A DNA stretch of 64,000 bases from an uncultured Chitinophaga sp. (GCF_902168175.1 NZ_CABHOU010000032.1:1-64000); one strand, 5' to 3'. Positions 27,418-36,988 are shown, numbered from the stretch's first letter. The notes: generated by a model from the sequence alone, not told the origin. Made by a program: numbers and translations.

Positions 27418-27744
27418 ATGAAGTGGTTCTTCGTCCTGTTTTCGTTATACGTACTCACGCTTTCCGCAGTTCCCTGCGGCGGAGATGATGATTGCTGTAC
27501 CGATGGGCTGGAGCTGGTAGATAACCACGCTGCCGAACACGAACAGGAACGGCCGGAGTTGCCTTGTAGCCCCTTCTTTTCCTGTAACACTTTTCATGTG
27601 GTATTGACTCCGGACTACGAATATCTGCCCGCGCCTAAACAGATCGCCAGGTTTGATGCCGGTTCTTTTTACATCACCAGGTTCCTGGCCGGGTATAATC
27701 CGCCCATATGGCAGCCACCACGCCCGTTATTGTTTGTAGCATAA
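27418..27744 (+). CDS. Small Cys-rich exported protein (DUF6660-like)
   Basis: 108 aa from the ATG at 27418, which starts a signal peptide (MKWFFVLFSLYVLTLSAVPC). Mature features are a Cys/Asp cluster (CGGDDDCCTDG), an acidic/His stretch (HAAEHEQER), a second Cys cluster (LPCSPFFSCNTFH) and an aromatic tail (YNPPIWQPPRP). Small proteins of this type sit directly before TonB-dependent receptor genes in Bacteroidota, as here (the receptor starts 47 nt downstream). A metal-binding accessory role in the periplasm is plausible from the Cys/His/Asp content and from a nearby DUF4198 remnant. The family name is from memory. Confidence 0.7.
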   Translation: MKWFFVLFSLYVLTLSAVPCGGDDDCCTDGLELVDNHAAEHEQERPELPCSPFFSCNTFHVVLTPDYEYLPAPKQIARFDAGSFYITRFLAGYNPPIWQPPRPLLFVA

Positions 27745-27791
27745 CGTACTTCCTCCCGGTGGGGCTTTTTTCATTTTATTTTAAATAGATA

Positions 27792-29960
27792 ATGGGTAGA
27801 TATTTTTTATCCCTGCTGCTGCTTTTTGCATGGCAGTCGGCATCGGCGCAGCATACATTGAACATTTCGGTTTTCGACGCTCATACAAAAGAAGCACTGT
27901 CGGGTGCCACCATACAATTGAAAGGCACTGCAACCGGTGTTACATCCGACGCGCAGGGCCGGGCGGTTATCGGTCATCTGCCCGAAGGGCAGCTGGTAGT
28001 GCTATGCCGGTTCATTGGTTATGAAGATCATGCAGACACATTGCTATTGCCATTGCCTGACACGCTGCGCATTGCGATGGAACCTAAAGGCGAGGAAATG
28101 GAGGAAGTGGTCATTACTTCTACCCGCTCTAACCGTAGTATCAGCGACATTCCTACCCGCGTAGAGTTTATTGCGGGCGAAGAACTGGAGGAGAAAGGCA
28201 ATATGAAACCTGGTGATATTCGGATGATGCTGAACGAAAGCACGGGTATTCAAACGCAACAGGTATCGGCCACTTCTGCCAATTCCAGCATCCGCATACA
28301 AGGGCTGGACGGGCGTTATACGCAGTTGTTGAAAGATGGGTTTCCATTATACGCGGGCTTTTCCGGCGGCCTCGGACTATTACAAACACCTCCGCTCGAC
28401 CTGAAACAGGTGGAGGTGATCAAAGGCTCGGCCTCCACATTGTATGGCGGCGGTGCCATCGCCGGACTCGTAAACCTCATTTCCAGGACGCCTGAAGAAG
28501 ATCGCGACCTCCGGTTCCTGGTAAACGGTACATCGGCTGCCGGCCTTGACCTCAGCGGTTATTATGGCCAGCGTTTCGGTAAAGCAGGCGTTACCCTGTT
28601 CGCCTCCCGGAACAGCAGCAAAGCCTACGATCCATCGAACACCGGTTTTACGGCCATCCCCAAGTTCGAACGTTACGTCGTCAACCCTAAATTGTTCCTT
28701 TATTTTTCACCGCGTACCAAATTAAACGTGGGTGTAAACCTTATCACAGAAAACCGCATCGGCGGCGATATCAAATACATCGAAGGCAAAGGCGACGTTA
28801 CGCATAGCTACTTTGAGGATAACGATACACGGCGCATATCCACACAACTGGCCCTCGATCATGAGATCAGTGAGAACAGCAGTTTTACATTTAAGAATTC
28901 GCTGAATCACTTTAAACGGCAGATCACTGTGCCGGATTATGTATTTGATGGTACACAGCGTTCGTCGTACACAGAAGCTGCCTATACACTTCGCTCTGAA
29001 AAACTGGAATGGGTGGCCGGTGCCAACCTGTATACCGATAACTTCAGCGAGCAGCCTACGGCTAACGTTCCGCTGCGCAACTACGACCAGAATACAATTG
29101 GTGCTTTCCTCCAGAATACCTGGCGCGCATCGGAGATGGTGCAGGTGGAAACAGGTCTGCGCGGCGACTATGTGAACGAATATGGATTTTCCCTGTTGCC
29201 ACGTGCATCGGTGTTGCTGAAGTTCTCTCCGGCTTTCACTTCGCGCATAGGCGGCGGCCTCGGTTACAAGGCGCCTACGATCTTTACAGAAGAAACAGAA
29301 CGCCTTCAATACCGGTCTGTAATGCCGGTAAACGACCAGGATAACAAACTGGAACGCTCGTACGGCGCCAATTTCGATGTAAACTACCGCACTTCTTTCG
29401 CTGATGATAAACTGGGATTAAGCATCAACCAGTTGTTCTTCTATACCCGAATTAACGATCCGTTGCTATTACAGCCCTCTTTAGGTAACACCTACAGCCT
29501 GGTAAACCAGGATGGTTACATGGATACGAAAGGCTGGGAAACGAACCTGAAACTGAGTTACGGCGATTTTAAACTCTTCGTGGGATATACTTTTACGGAT
29601 GCCTGGCTGAACGTAAACGGTAACAAAACGGAGAACCTGTTAACCGCCAAACACCGCCTGAACAACGTGTTAATGTACGAGGTGGAAGAGAAGTGGAAGC
29701 TGGGACTGGAAGCTTACTATTACAGCAAACAACGCCTCACCGGCAATTCAACGGGCAAACAGTACTGGATCTGCGGTTTTATGGCGGAAAAAATCTGGGA
29801 ACACTTTTCGTTGTTCGTCAACTTCGAGAACTTCCTGGATACGCGCCAAACACGCTTCGATACAATTTATACAGGTACCGTTACCAACCCGGTGTTCCGC
29901 GATATCTATGCGCCGCTGGACGGATTTGTAGTGAACGGCGGACTGAAACTGAAACTCTGA
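27792..29960 (+). CDS. TonB-dependent outer-membrane receptor with carboxypeptidase-regulatory-like N-domain
   Basis: 722 aa. A signal peptide (MGRYFLSLLLLFAWQSASAQ) precedes a CarboxypepD_reg-like beta-sandwich (about 22-105; FDAHTKEALSGATIQLKGTA). The plug domain covers about 115-225, with EVVITSTRSNRSISDIPTRVE (quoted in part: EVVITSTRSNR) as TonB-box/plug start and VIKGSASTLYGGGAIAGLVN as the conserved plug end. A 22-strand barrel follows to the C-terminus. It lacks the SusC signatures and is of the metal/siderophore/cobalamin receptor size. The preceding Cys-rich gene and the nearby DUF4198 fragment hint at a metal substrate, which is inference. A strong terminator follows 10 nt after the stop. 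Confidence 0.88.
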   Translation: MGRYFLSLLLLFAWQSASAQHTLNISVFDAHTKEALSGATIQLKGTATGVTSDAQGRAVIGHLPEGQLVVLCRFIGYEDHADTLLLPLPDTLRIAMEPKGEEMEEVVITSTRSNRSISDIPTRVEFIAGEELEEKGNMKPGDIRMMLNESTGIQTQQVSATSANSSIRIQGLDGRYTQLLKDGFPLYAGFSGGLGLLQTPPLDLKQVEVIKGSASTLYGGGAIAGLVNLISRTPEEDRDLRFLVNGTSAAGLDLSGYYGQRFGKAGVTLFASRNSSKAYDPSNTGFTAIPKFERYVVNPKLFLYFSPRTKLNVGVNLITENRIGGDIKYIEGKGDVTHSYFEDNDTRRISTQLALDHEISENSSFTFKNSLNHFKRQITVPDYVFDGTQRSSYTEAAYTLRSEKLEWVAGANLYTDNFSEQPTANVPLRNYDQNTIGAFLQNTWRASEMVQVETGLRGDYVNEYGFSLLPRASVLLKFSPAFTSRIGGGLGYKAPTIFTEETERLQYRSVMPVNDQDNKLERSYGANFDVNYRTSFADDKLGLSINQLFFYTRINDPLLLQPSLGNTYSLVNQDGYMDTKGWETNLKLSYGDFKLFVGYTFTDAWLNVNGNKTENLLTAKHRLNNVLMYEVEEKWKLGLEAYYYSKQRLTGNSTGKQYWICGFMAEKIWEHFSLFVNFENFLDTRQTRFDTIYTGTVTNPVFRDIYAPLDGFVVNGGLKLKL

Positions 29961-29970
29961 TAATCCTCAA

Positions 29971-30005
29971 AAAAAAGTCCCGGTGCAATACCGGGACTTT
30001 TTATG
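29971..30005. terminator. Bidirectional terminator
   Basis: AAAAAAGTCCCGGT-GCAAT-ACCGGGACTTTTT: an 8-bp GC-rich core extended by A/T pairs, so it can act in both directions between the receptor gene (plus) and the DUF4198 remnant/VWA gene (minus). Confidence 0.8.
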
Positions 30006-30240
30006 CTAATAATATCCGAAAGTATAACTTCCCCAATAGCTTTGCCAGTCGGCCTCTTCGGGATTGGTATAGGGTACCACATGCACTGTGCTGAACATCC
30101 ATCGGCCTTTCAATGTAACTGGTATCGTTACCTCTCCGGCCTCGTCACTGATATATTTCGTCATCGATGTTTTATCATTTACTACATTCCAGGCCAATAC
30201 CAGCCTGCCTGGATAAACAAACGGGGATGTTACAATTCTG
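30006..30240 (-). pseudogene. C-terminal remnant of a DUF4198 (NikK-like) periplasmic protein
   Basis: About 77 residues read without interruption: SPFVYPGRLVLAWNVVNDK, then EAGEVTIPVTLKGRWMFSTV and PEEADWQSYWGSYTFGYY, before the stop codon. The GRWM-STVHVVP and ADWQSYWGSYTFGY blocks are the conserved C-terminus of DUF4198 proteins, which are about 240-270 aa and linked to Ni/Co uptake. There is no signal peptide and no ATG. An in-frame stop lies just upstream, inside the 3' end of the VWA gene (stop at 30230). The N-terminal two thirds are deleted. Confidence 0.6.
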
Positions 30241-31444
30241 CTTTATACCCTTTGGTTGCCGCCAGTTGTATAATAGACCGATTGATGGCTGTTCCCAGGT
30301 CGTCCGGCGTGCCGGATTTTTTGGCTGCTTCATCAATGAATTGTTGTCTTTTTTTGCCAAGCTCGCCGATCACTTTCTGCACACTGTCTCTTTCCCGGCT
30401 TTTGGCTGCTACTATCTTTTGTATTTCCGGCACCGATTTGTCGCGTAGTTCTTTAGGCAGCTCGCTTTTAGTCATGTTTTGAATGAATGTTTTATCTTTC
30501 TGACTGCGTTCTACCAGGTCCCAGCTATCGTTTCTGTATACAGACTTCGATTTGCTGACGGTCCGTTCAGTGAAATTCATCTTGGAAACGGATTGAGCAT
30601 TCGCGTCCTGCGAAAGCTGACTGCTTTTCTTTGATTCGCCGTGAGCGCCGTAGCCAATGTAGGTCTGATTCATACGATCGTTACAAGAGGCAATAAGGCT
30701 GTCGTAGGGCGTTTCTATAAACCTCACTTTCCGGTCGGAGTCGATATTGAAATATTTGCCCTTTCCTTTATCAGCTCCATCTTTCCAGTTGGTGGAGATG
30801 CCTTCGGTGTAATCGCCGCAAAAGATGGTATTGATATAGATGTTTTTACCGAGTGCTTCGCCGGCGGCGGTGGCGTATTTGACCTCCCCCTGGTTAAACG
30901 GTTCATTACCTGCAATGTAGATCAGTTTCAGGTCCGATTCATCGCTTCCCCATTTCAGTGAATTTACCGCATTGCGAATGACCGCACCGCAGTACTCGTC
31001 GCCACCATTGGTGCGGAGGGCGAACAGCTTTTCGGAGATCAGGTCGAGGTCGGTGCTAAGCGGTGTAACCTGCCTTATGTAGCCATTAGAAGGGCTAAGT
31101 CCCTGGTTGCCATATTCATACAGGGCAATTTCAATGTCCGGCGTTTTGCCATTGAATTTCAGGGTGGTAAGGGTGTTGATGATATTCCATAACCTCGATT
31201 TTGCCTGGTCGATGAGTCCGTCCATGCTATTGGAAGTATCGAGCAATAAGGCTACCTGTATACGGGTGTTGTCCCTGGCCGGGCGAGGGGGCGTAACCGG
31301 TAGCGGTGCTGTGGCGGGAGGCGGAGTAACCGGTACTGCTGCGGTACGGGTGGCCGCTTTTCCAGGTAGGGAATAAGTGGGCTTGTATTTCCAGGCCACA
31401 AGGCCCGATGCCAATATGATGGCGGCGAATAGTGTTGCTTTCAT
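30230..31444 (-). CDS. Exported von Willebrand factor A domain protein
   Basis: 404 aa. An N-terminal signal/anchor helix (TLFAAIILASGLVAWKY) is followed by a Pro/Thr-rich linker (residues 28-58) and a VWA domain (about 60-250). The metal-ion-dependent adhesion site is present: D69-T-S-N-S73 in LLLDTSNSMDG, then TNGGDEYCG as the later acidic site. The C-terminal 150 residues are charged and helical, with coiled-coil character (KELRDKSVPEIQKIVAAKSR) and no recognised domain. Location is periplasmic or surface. The 3' end overlaps the DUF4198 remnant, so the original 3' neighbour was partly deleted. Partner unknown. Confidence 0.85.
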   Translation of the reverse strand: MKATLFAAIILASGLVAWKYKPTYSLPGKAATRTAAVPVTPPPATAPLPVTPPRPARDNTRIQVALLLDTSNSMDGLIDQAKSRLWNIINTLTTLKFNGKTPDIEIALYEYGNQGLSPSNGYIRQVTPLSTDLDLISEKLFALRTNGGDEYCGAVIRNAVNSLKWGSDESDLKLIYIAGNEPFNQGEVKYATAAGEALGKNIYINTIFCGDYTEGISTNWKDGADKGKGKYFNIDSDRKVRFIETPYDSLIASCNDRMNQTYIGYGAHGESKKSSQLSQDANAQSVSKMNFTERTVSKSKSVYRNDSWDLVERSQKDKTFIQNMTKSELPKELRDKSVPEIQKIVAAKSRERDSVQKVIGELGKKRQQFIDEAAKKSGTPDDLGTAINRSIIQLAATKGYKAEL

Positions 31445-31579
31445 AATACCTGAGTTAAGATTATGCCATGAAAATAAAGGGTCTTCATCACCGGGAATGC
31501 ACCACTTGGTGAAACACGGGGTTCACTGGGTGAATTGCCAGCTATCTGTGACGAAAAACCTTATTTTGCATCAGAATCA

Positions 31580-33430
31580 ATGATCATGGTACACTACAGG
31601 TTTTGTATACTTATTCTTTTGGGGCTGTTATGTACAAATGTAGCCGCCATTGCGCAGGACTCCCTGGGTAAGAGGGGTAAGATCAGCCCTAAATCGAAAG
31701 CGGCCAGAAACCTGAAAGTATCCCTGTCTGCCAACGATAATGAACTGCAAACGGCCCTCGATTATGAAACACTGGCAAAAGAACTGGCGGAGAAAAACGA
31801 ATATGCCAAGGCGGAAGACTATCTGCAGAAAGCACTGGTGATCTTTACCAGTTTAAATCATGAGAGTGCCGCATCGGTTAGTCGTGCGCTGGCTAAAGTG
31901 CAGGAAGCGCAGAATAAAATAGCACCGGCCATCAATAATTACAATTCGGCTCGTAGCCTGTCGCAGGACAAAAGCCTGGAGCTGGTGAATTTTAATGATG
32001 CCCAGCGGTTGCTGAATGACCGGAACCCTGGCCGGCAAATAGATTATACAAAATCCAACATTAATATTTTTGAGAAGGAAGGAAAGAAAAAGGAGGCGGC
32101 GGATGCCTATCGCCAACTCGGTAACAGCCTGATGCTGCAAAATAAAAATGACGCCGCCGTGGCCAGTTATGAAAAGGCCCTCGAAAAAAGTGAGAACGCA
32201 GGCGATATAGCCGCTATCAGTAAAGAAATATCCAGGGCATACGTGGCAGATAATAAAGTAGCCGAAGCGATCCGCAGCAGCGAAGCGATATTGGAAAAGG
32301 CAAAGCAGGAGCATAATACGGACTTGCAGATTAGCCAGATTCAGGACCTGGCGCAGCTATATACCGCCAACCGGCAATACGACAGAACTGGTAAACTGTT
32401 GGAAGAAGCTTACAGGCTCGCTTTTAAAAGCGGCAATACATCCCGCGCCAAAGACTGCCTGCTCGCCCTTACCAGTTACTACAAACAACAACGTAAGGAA
32501 GCAGCAGCCCTCCAGCAGTACGATAACTTCCTTTTTAACCTCGATTCGCTTATACGAAGCGATAGCTCCCTGGTAGATGCCAACCTGTTCGATATTACGG
32601 AAGGAAAGATCAAAGATCTCGAGAAAGAAAAAGCCCTGCAACTGGCCCTGATCAACAATCAGAACAAACTCAATTACTTTCTGATCGTGTTTGTTTTGGC
32701 CATGGTGCTGCTGCTCTTTTTCATCATCCGTTCCCTGCGCGCTATTAAGATCAAGAATAAAAAGATCGCGCTGCAATCGCTGCGCCGCGAAATGAACCCG
32801 CATTTCATCTTCAATAGTCTCAATAGCGTGAACCAATACATTGCAGAAAATAAGGAGGTGGAGGCCAACAAGTACCTTACTTCTTATTCCGGACTGATGC
32901 GAAATGTGATGGAACATTCGAACAAAGACTTTGTGCCCTTAACGGTAGAAGCCGAACAGTTAAGAAGATACCTCGACCTCGAGCAACTGCGCTTCAGCGA
33001 TAAATTTGTGTACATCCTCGATATTGACGAAACGTTAGATCCGGATTCGGTGATGATTCCCAACATGCTCATACAGCCTCACCTGGAAAATGCCGTGTGG
33101 CACGGACTCCGTTACAAAGATACCAAAGGCCTGCTGCGCGTAAGTTTTCGGAAGCAAGGGCGGTTTATAAGGGTAGAGATAGAAGATGACGGTATCGGCC
33201 TGGCAAAAAGCCGGGAACTTAAAACGGTCCATCAAAAGGCGCACCAGTCCAGGGGTATCACCAACACCCACGAACGGATCAATTTACTGAATGATATTTA
33301 CCATCTCAGCATCCGGCTGGAGATGGAGGAAATAACAAAGGACGGCGCAACCGGAACACGCGTGGTACTGCAGCTTCCCTTAATGCACAAACATGATGGT
33401 AACAGGAAAAATCACCTCAGTAATCGTTGA
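31580..33430 (+). CDS. LytS-type sensor histidine kinase with TPR repeats
   Basis: 616 aa from the ATG at 31580 (MIMVHYRFCILILLG); 31586 is an alternative, and the longer frame from 31535 lacks a signal. An exported sensor region holds several TPR units (ETLAKELAEKNEYAKAEDYL, YRQLGNSLMLQNKNDAAVAS). A transmembrane helix follows (FLIVFVLAMVLLLFFIIRSL, about residues 362-381). The kinase has the His_kinase/LytS phosphoacceptor H408 in REMNPHFIFNSLN, and the ATP-binding region with LIQPHLENAVWHGL and VEIEDDGIG. Its end overlaps the LytTR response-regulator gene by 38 nt, forming a two-component pair. The signal sensed is unknown. Confidence 0.9.
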   Translation: MIMVHYRFCILILLGLLCTNVAAIAQDSLGKRGKISPKSKAARNLKVSLSANDNELQTALDYETLAKELAEKNEYAKAEDYLQKALVIFTSLNHESAASVSRALAKVQEAQNKIAPAINNYNSARSLSQDKSLELVNFNDAQRLLNDRNPGRQIDYTKSNINIFEKEGKKKEAADAYRQLGNSLMLQNKNDAAVASYEKALEKSENAGDIAAISKEISRAYVADNKVAEAIRSSEAILEKAKQEHNTDLQISQIQDLAQLYTANRQYDRTGKLLEEAYRLAFKSGNTSRAKDCLLALTSYYKQQRKEAAALQQYDNFLFNLDSLIRSDSSLVDANLFDITEGKIKDLEKEKALQLALINNQNKLNYFLIVFVLAMVLLLFFIIRSLRAIKIKNKKIALQSLRREMNPHFIFNSLNSVNQYIAENKEVEANKYLTSYSGLMRNVMEHSNKDFVPLTVEAEQLRRYLDLEQLRFSDKFVYILDIDETLDPDSVMIPNMLIQPHLENAVWHGLRYKDTKGLLRVSFRKQGRFIRVEIEDDGIGLAKSRELKTVHQKAHQSRGITNTHERINLLNDIYHLSIRLEMEEITKDGATGTRVVLQLPLMHKHDGNRKNHLSNR

Positions 33431-34148
33431 GGATGAAGCGGCGGCCGTTGTAGCGTTACAGAATTACCTGGGCAAATACTGCCCGCAGGTAGAGGTAACT
33501 GGCACCGCCCATAACAGTAAAGATGCTGTTACGCTATTACACGAGTTACAGCCGCAACTCGTGTTCCTCGATGTAGAAATGCCCTTCGGCAATGCTTTTG
33601 ATGTACTCGAAGGTTGCCAGGACCTGCAATTCGAAACGATCTTTGTAACTGCTTTCTCCGAATATTCGCTAAGGGCCCTGAACCAGAGCGCCGCCTATTA
33701 CCTGCTCAAGCCCGTAAGCATCGAAGAACTGATACTGGCGGTAAATAAAGTACAGCAACAACTCCAGCAAAAACACTGGCTGAACCGTAATCGCATCATC
33801 ATGGAAAATGCCCGGGAAAATAACCCCGGCCAGCAGCAGGTCATCCTGCCCACACTGGATGGTTTCGATGTGGTAAAAATGAACGAGATCGTAAGATTAA
33901 AAGGCAACGGTAACTTCACCGACGTTTACCTGGCTGACGGTAGTAAAAAGATGGTATGCCGCTTTTTAAAACATTTTGCAGAAATGCTGGCACATCCCTT
34001 TGTACGCGTACATAAATCGCACATCATCAACATTCATTATGTGCAGTCGTATCACAAAGGTGCTGGTGGATATGTGAATCTAAATGACGGGTCGGAGGTG
34101 GAGGTGTCGGCGGCTTATAAGGATAGTTTGTTGAGGGCGTTTAAGTAG
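33393..34148 (+). CDS. LytTR-family response regulator
   Basis: 251 aa. The receiver domain covers residues 7-120, with phosphoacceptor D60 in LVFLDVEMP, acidic residues E13/D14, and the conserved Lys in YYLLKPVSIEEL. A LytTR DNA-binding domain follows from about 150 to the end (EIVRLKGNGNFTDVYLADGS, HPFVRVHKSHIINIHYVQSY). The ATG lies inside the 3' end of the kinase gene, so translation is probably coupled; a second Met (33396) is possible. Target promoters are not identifiable here. Confidence 0.92.
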   Translation: MMVTGKITSVIVEDEAAAVVALQNYLGKYCPQVEVTGTAHNSKDAVTLLHELQPQLVFLDVEMPFGNAFDVLEGCQDLQFETIFVTAFSEYSLRALNQSAAYYLLKPVSIEELILAVNKVQQQLQQKHWLNRNRIIMENARENNPGQQQVILPTLDGFDVVKMNEIVRLKGNGNFTDVYLADGSKKMVCRFLKHFAEMLAHPFVRVHKSHIINIHYVQSYHKGAGGYVNLNDGSEVEVSAAYKDSLLRAFK

Positions 34149-34216
34149 ATGATCTGATATTATAAGTGATAAAATTGAAGATCCGGTTGGCTATAAGTTG
34201 TATTTCTCTGATAACC

Positions 34217-34831
34217 CTATATCAAGCCACTCTTCACCGCCACCATAACCAAACTCGCCGTATTATTCACCCCAAACTTAGCCAGTAAGTTCTTGCGATG
34301 TGTTTCAATGGTCGAAAGGCTCACAAACAACTTCTGCGAAATCTCCGGGTTCGTCAGTCCGTCCGCAATTAGTTCCAGTACTTCCTTTTCGCGGCGGGTG
34401 AGCATGACCGCGTTAGTATTATTTTTCCTTAAAACCTGCGCCGCTTCGAGGCTCAGGTAATCTTTGCCGCTTACTACGGTTTTAATGGCTTCCATCAGCT
34501 CCGGCTGCGTGGCGTTTTTTAATACATAACCCGACGCGCCGTTGCTGATCATCTTTTCAATATAGGTTTGTTGATTGAAGGTGCTGAGGCCGATAACCAG
34601 TACAGACGGGTATTGGTCTTTTACTTCCTTACAAAGATCAATACCGCTTTTGTCAGGCAGGTTAATGTCCATCAGCAGCACATCCGATTGGCGGTTCTGC
34701 AGGAAGGCGAGGCAGGAGGCGGCGTTGGTGGCATGACCTATCCATTCGATCTCCTGCTCATTCTGCAACAGGGAGCGGATGCCCTCTATGATCATGTAAT
34801 GATCATCTACTATGAAAACGCTGATGCTCAT
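34217..34831 (-). CDS. NarL/LuxR-type response regulator
   Basis: 204 aa. The receiver carries D55 in VLLMDINLPDKSG and the acidic pair D9-D10. The conserved Lys is in GYVLKNATQPEL. A LuxR-type HTH covers about 138-200 (LTRREKEVLELIADGLTNPE, then LSTIETHRKNLLAKFGV). The 5' end overlaps the kinase gene stop by 4 nt (ATGA), a typical translationally coupled two-component pair. It faces the LytTR gene tail-to-tail. Confidence 0.93.
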   Translation of the reverse strand: MSISVFIVDDHYMIIEGIRSLLQNEQEIEWIGHATNAASCLAFLQNRQSDVLLMDINLPDKSGIDLCKEVKDQYPSVLVIGLSTFNQQTYIEKMISNGASGYVLKNATQPELMEAIKTVVSGKDYLSLEAAQVLRKNNTNAVMLTRREKEVLELIADGLTNPEISQKLFVSLSTIETHRKNLLAKFGVNNTASLVMVAVKSGLI

Positions 34832-36810
34832 ACAGGTATTTCAATTAAAACGGAAGTGCCGGCGTTGGGAACCGATTTGATATCGATGTTGCCTTTCAGG
34901 AATTCCACACGGTTACGGATATTACTCCAGCCGATGCCACGGCTGTTATCCAGTGTGCTTGTGTTAAAACCTTTGCCGTCGTCTTCCACAGTTACAGATA
35001 AGGTGGTATCGTTTTTCGCCACCTGCACCATTACGTTCGTAGCGCTTGCGTGTTTCAATACATTGTTCAGCAGTTCCTGCACAATGCGGAAAACAGTGAT
35101 GGCTACAGTGTCGCTGACGCTGTCTTTTTCCAGTCCGATAAACTGGTGGTTCACCTGTAGGGCGCCCGACCGGTGAATGTCGTTGCAGAAATCTTTTAGC
35201 GCTGCGCCGAGGCCAAATTTCACCAATGCTTCAGGCATCATGTTATGGGCAACGCGGCGCATCTCCTGGATGGAGCTGTCCAGCATATCCATACTGCGCT
35301 CAAATGCCTGGTGGTTTTCGGGGGTCATGATCATATTACCTTTCATATGTTGGAAGGAGTATTTAATGCCACTCAGCATACCTCCCAGACCATCGTGCAG
35401 GTCTTTGGCCAGGCGGGTGCGTTCCTGCGCTTCGCCCTTTAGTACGGCTTCCGTGGCGGTGAGTTGTTTCTCTGTTTCCAGTTCGGAAATACGTTGCTGT
35501 TGCAGTTGCTGACGGTTGGTGTAGTTGCGGTATCCCAGCAGGAGGATAATCAGCAGTGCGACCGCGCCTCCGATCAGTATGTAATTGAGGGTATTTTTCT
35601 GGCGGATGGAGAGGCGTTGTATTTCCCGCTCATCCTGTAGCATTTTAATCTCATTGTCTTTACCCTGCACTTTAAAACGTACTTCCGTCATGGCTACTTT
35701 ATCACGCAATTCCTGGGAGGCGATGCTGTCGGTAAGTTCGGTCAGCTCGCGGAGGTATTTGTTGGCGCTTTGGTAGTCGCCCTTTTCTTCGTACCATTTG
35801 GCCAGCCCGTTATAGGCGTTTTGCTCACCGAACATCATTTTGGAGTCCAGCGATTTTTTAAGCAGGGTATCCAGGTATAACTTAGCTTCCTGCGTTTGGT
35901 TGGTCTTCATAGCGCTTAATGCCAGGGGATAAAGCACCATCACCTGTTGGTTGGCATCGTCGGCTTCCACGGCCTTGTCGTACGCTGTTTTGTAATGCCT
36001 GGCCGCTTCGGCAAATCGCTCCTGTTCAAAATCTACAGCGCCTTTATTCTGATAATAGCTGAATAGTATTATGTTCTTGTTCAGTTTCAGCACTAACGGA
36101 GCAATTTTATCCAGGTTTTGTTCGGCTTTGGCAATATCTTTCCCGTTAATAAGCCGCGAAATGTGGTTTAGATGTCTTTGTGCAATCGAGGCCGAGTCGC
36201 CCGATTTTTCAGCCTCTTCGATGGCCTTTTGATCGTATTCATCTACTTTTTCGGGAAGCATGAGTTTTTCATATACTTCGGCAAGGCCGGAATATACATA
36301 GGCCACCGACTGCGGCTGGTATTTTTTCAGGAGTTCACCCGCCTGGCTATAATGCGCGAGGGCCTGCTCATAGTCGCCCATCTTATTATAGTCGCTGGCC
36401 ACATTATGATGCAGGTAAGCCTTTTGTATCAGGTTTTCCGAAGAGGTATCGCCTTCCATCAACATAAAAGAAGAATCTGCGTACCGCATACCCTTAGCAA
36501 GATCGCCCCTGTCCGTATAGAAAAGATGCGCGGTGCCATAACCGGCCCTTAGGCCCTTCCTGTACTTTTCAGCTTTACTGATAGCGATCATCTGCAGCAG
36601 GTAGGGTTCCAGCCGGGTGGTGTTTTCATTCACCGCTACCTTCACGTATTTTAATATCAGCTGTACTTTTACAGTGTCATTTTGAGTATATTGATCGATT
36701 ACCGCCAGCATGCTATCGAGCTGTTTGGTCTGCGCCTGTCCGGGCAGGCAGCATAAAATGAGGAGCAAACAGCCAATGGCCATGCATGATAAGTGTCGCG
36801 TAACGTTCAT
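34828..36810 (-). CDS. DegS/NarX-type (HisKA_3) sensor histidine kinase with TPR repeats
   Basis: 660 aa. A signal peptide (MNVTRHLSCMAIGCLLLILCCLPGQAQ, quoted in part: CLLLILCCLPGQAQ) leads a TPR-rich extracytoplasmic region (about 30-390; YEQALAHYSQAGELLKKYQP, YQSANKYLRELTEL). A transmembrane helix follows (YILIGGAVALLIILLLGY). A coiled coil leads to the HisKA_3 dimerisation domain with H472 in RTRLAKDLHDGLGGML. The HATPase_c domain contains VQELLNNVLKHASATN and VEDDGKGFN. Partner of the NarL-type regulator downstream, overlapping by 4 nt. The TPR region suggests protein or peptide sensing, which is inference. Confidence 0.92.
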   Translation of the reverse strand: MNVTRHLSCMAIGCLLLILCCLPGQAQTKQLDSMLAVIDQYTQNDTVKVQLILKYVKVAVNENTTRLEPYLLQMIAISKAEKYRKGLRAGYGTAHLFYTDRGDLAKGMRYADSSFMLMEGDTSSENLIQKAYLHHNVASDYNKMGDYEQALAHYSQAGELLKKYQPQSVAYVYSGLAEVYEKLMLPEKVDEYDQKAIEEAEKSGDSASIAQRHLNHISRLINGKDIAKAEQNLDKIAPLVLKLNKNIILFSYYQNKGAVDFEQERFAEAARHYKTAYDKAVEADDANQQVMVLYPLALSAMKTNQTQEAKLYLDTLLKKSLDSKMMFGEQNAYNGLAKWYEEKGDYQSANKYLRELTELTDSIASQELRDKVAMTEVRFKVQGKDNEIKMLQDEREIQRLSIRQKNTLNYILIGGAVALLIILLLGYRNYTNRQQLQQQRISELETEKQLTATEAVLKGEAQERTRLAKDLHDGLGGMLSGIKYSFQHMKGNMIMTPENHQAFERSMDMLDSSIQEMRRVAHNMMPEALVKFGLGAALKDFCNDIHRSGALQVNHQFIGLEKDSVSDTVAITVFRIVQELLNNVLKHASATNVMVQVAKNDTTLSVTVEDDGKGFNTSTLDNSRGIGWSNIRNRVEFLKGNIDIKSVPNAGTSVLIEIPV

Positions 36811-36988
36811 GGTACAAATAAATGGGATTTAGTGTTAGGCCAATCTCCCCCGTTTACAGGATTTTCTCACACTTGTAAATATACCCTGAATATTGGTTCT
36901 TTATAAAAATCCTGTTTTCAGGGGAGGAAACCCCCATGGAGGTACGCCACCTTTACACCACAGCACACACCTCAAACTATTTATTCTT

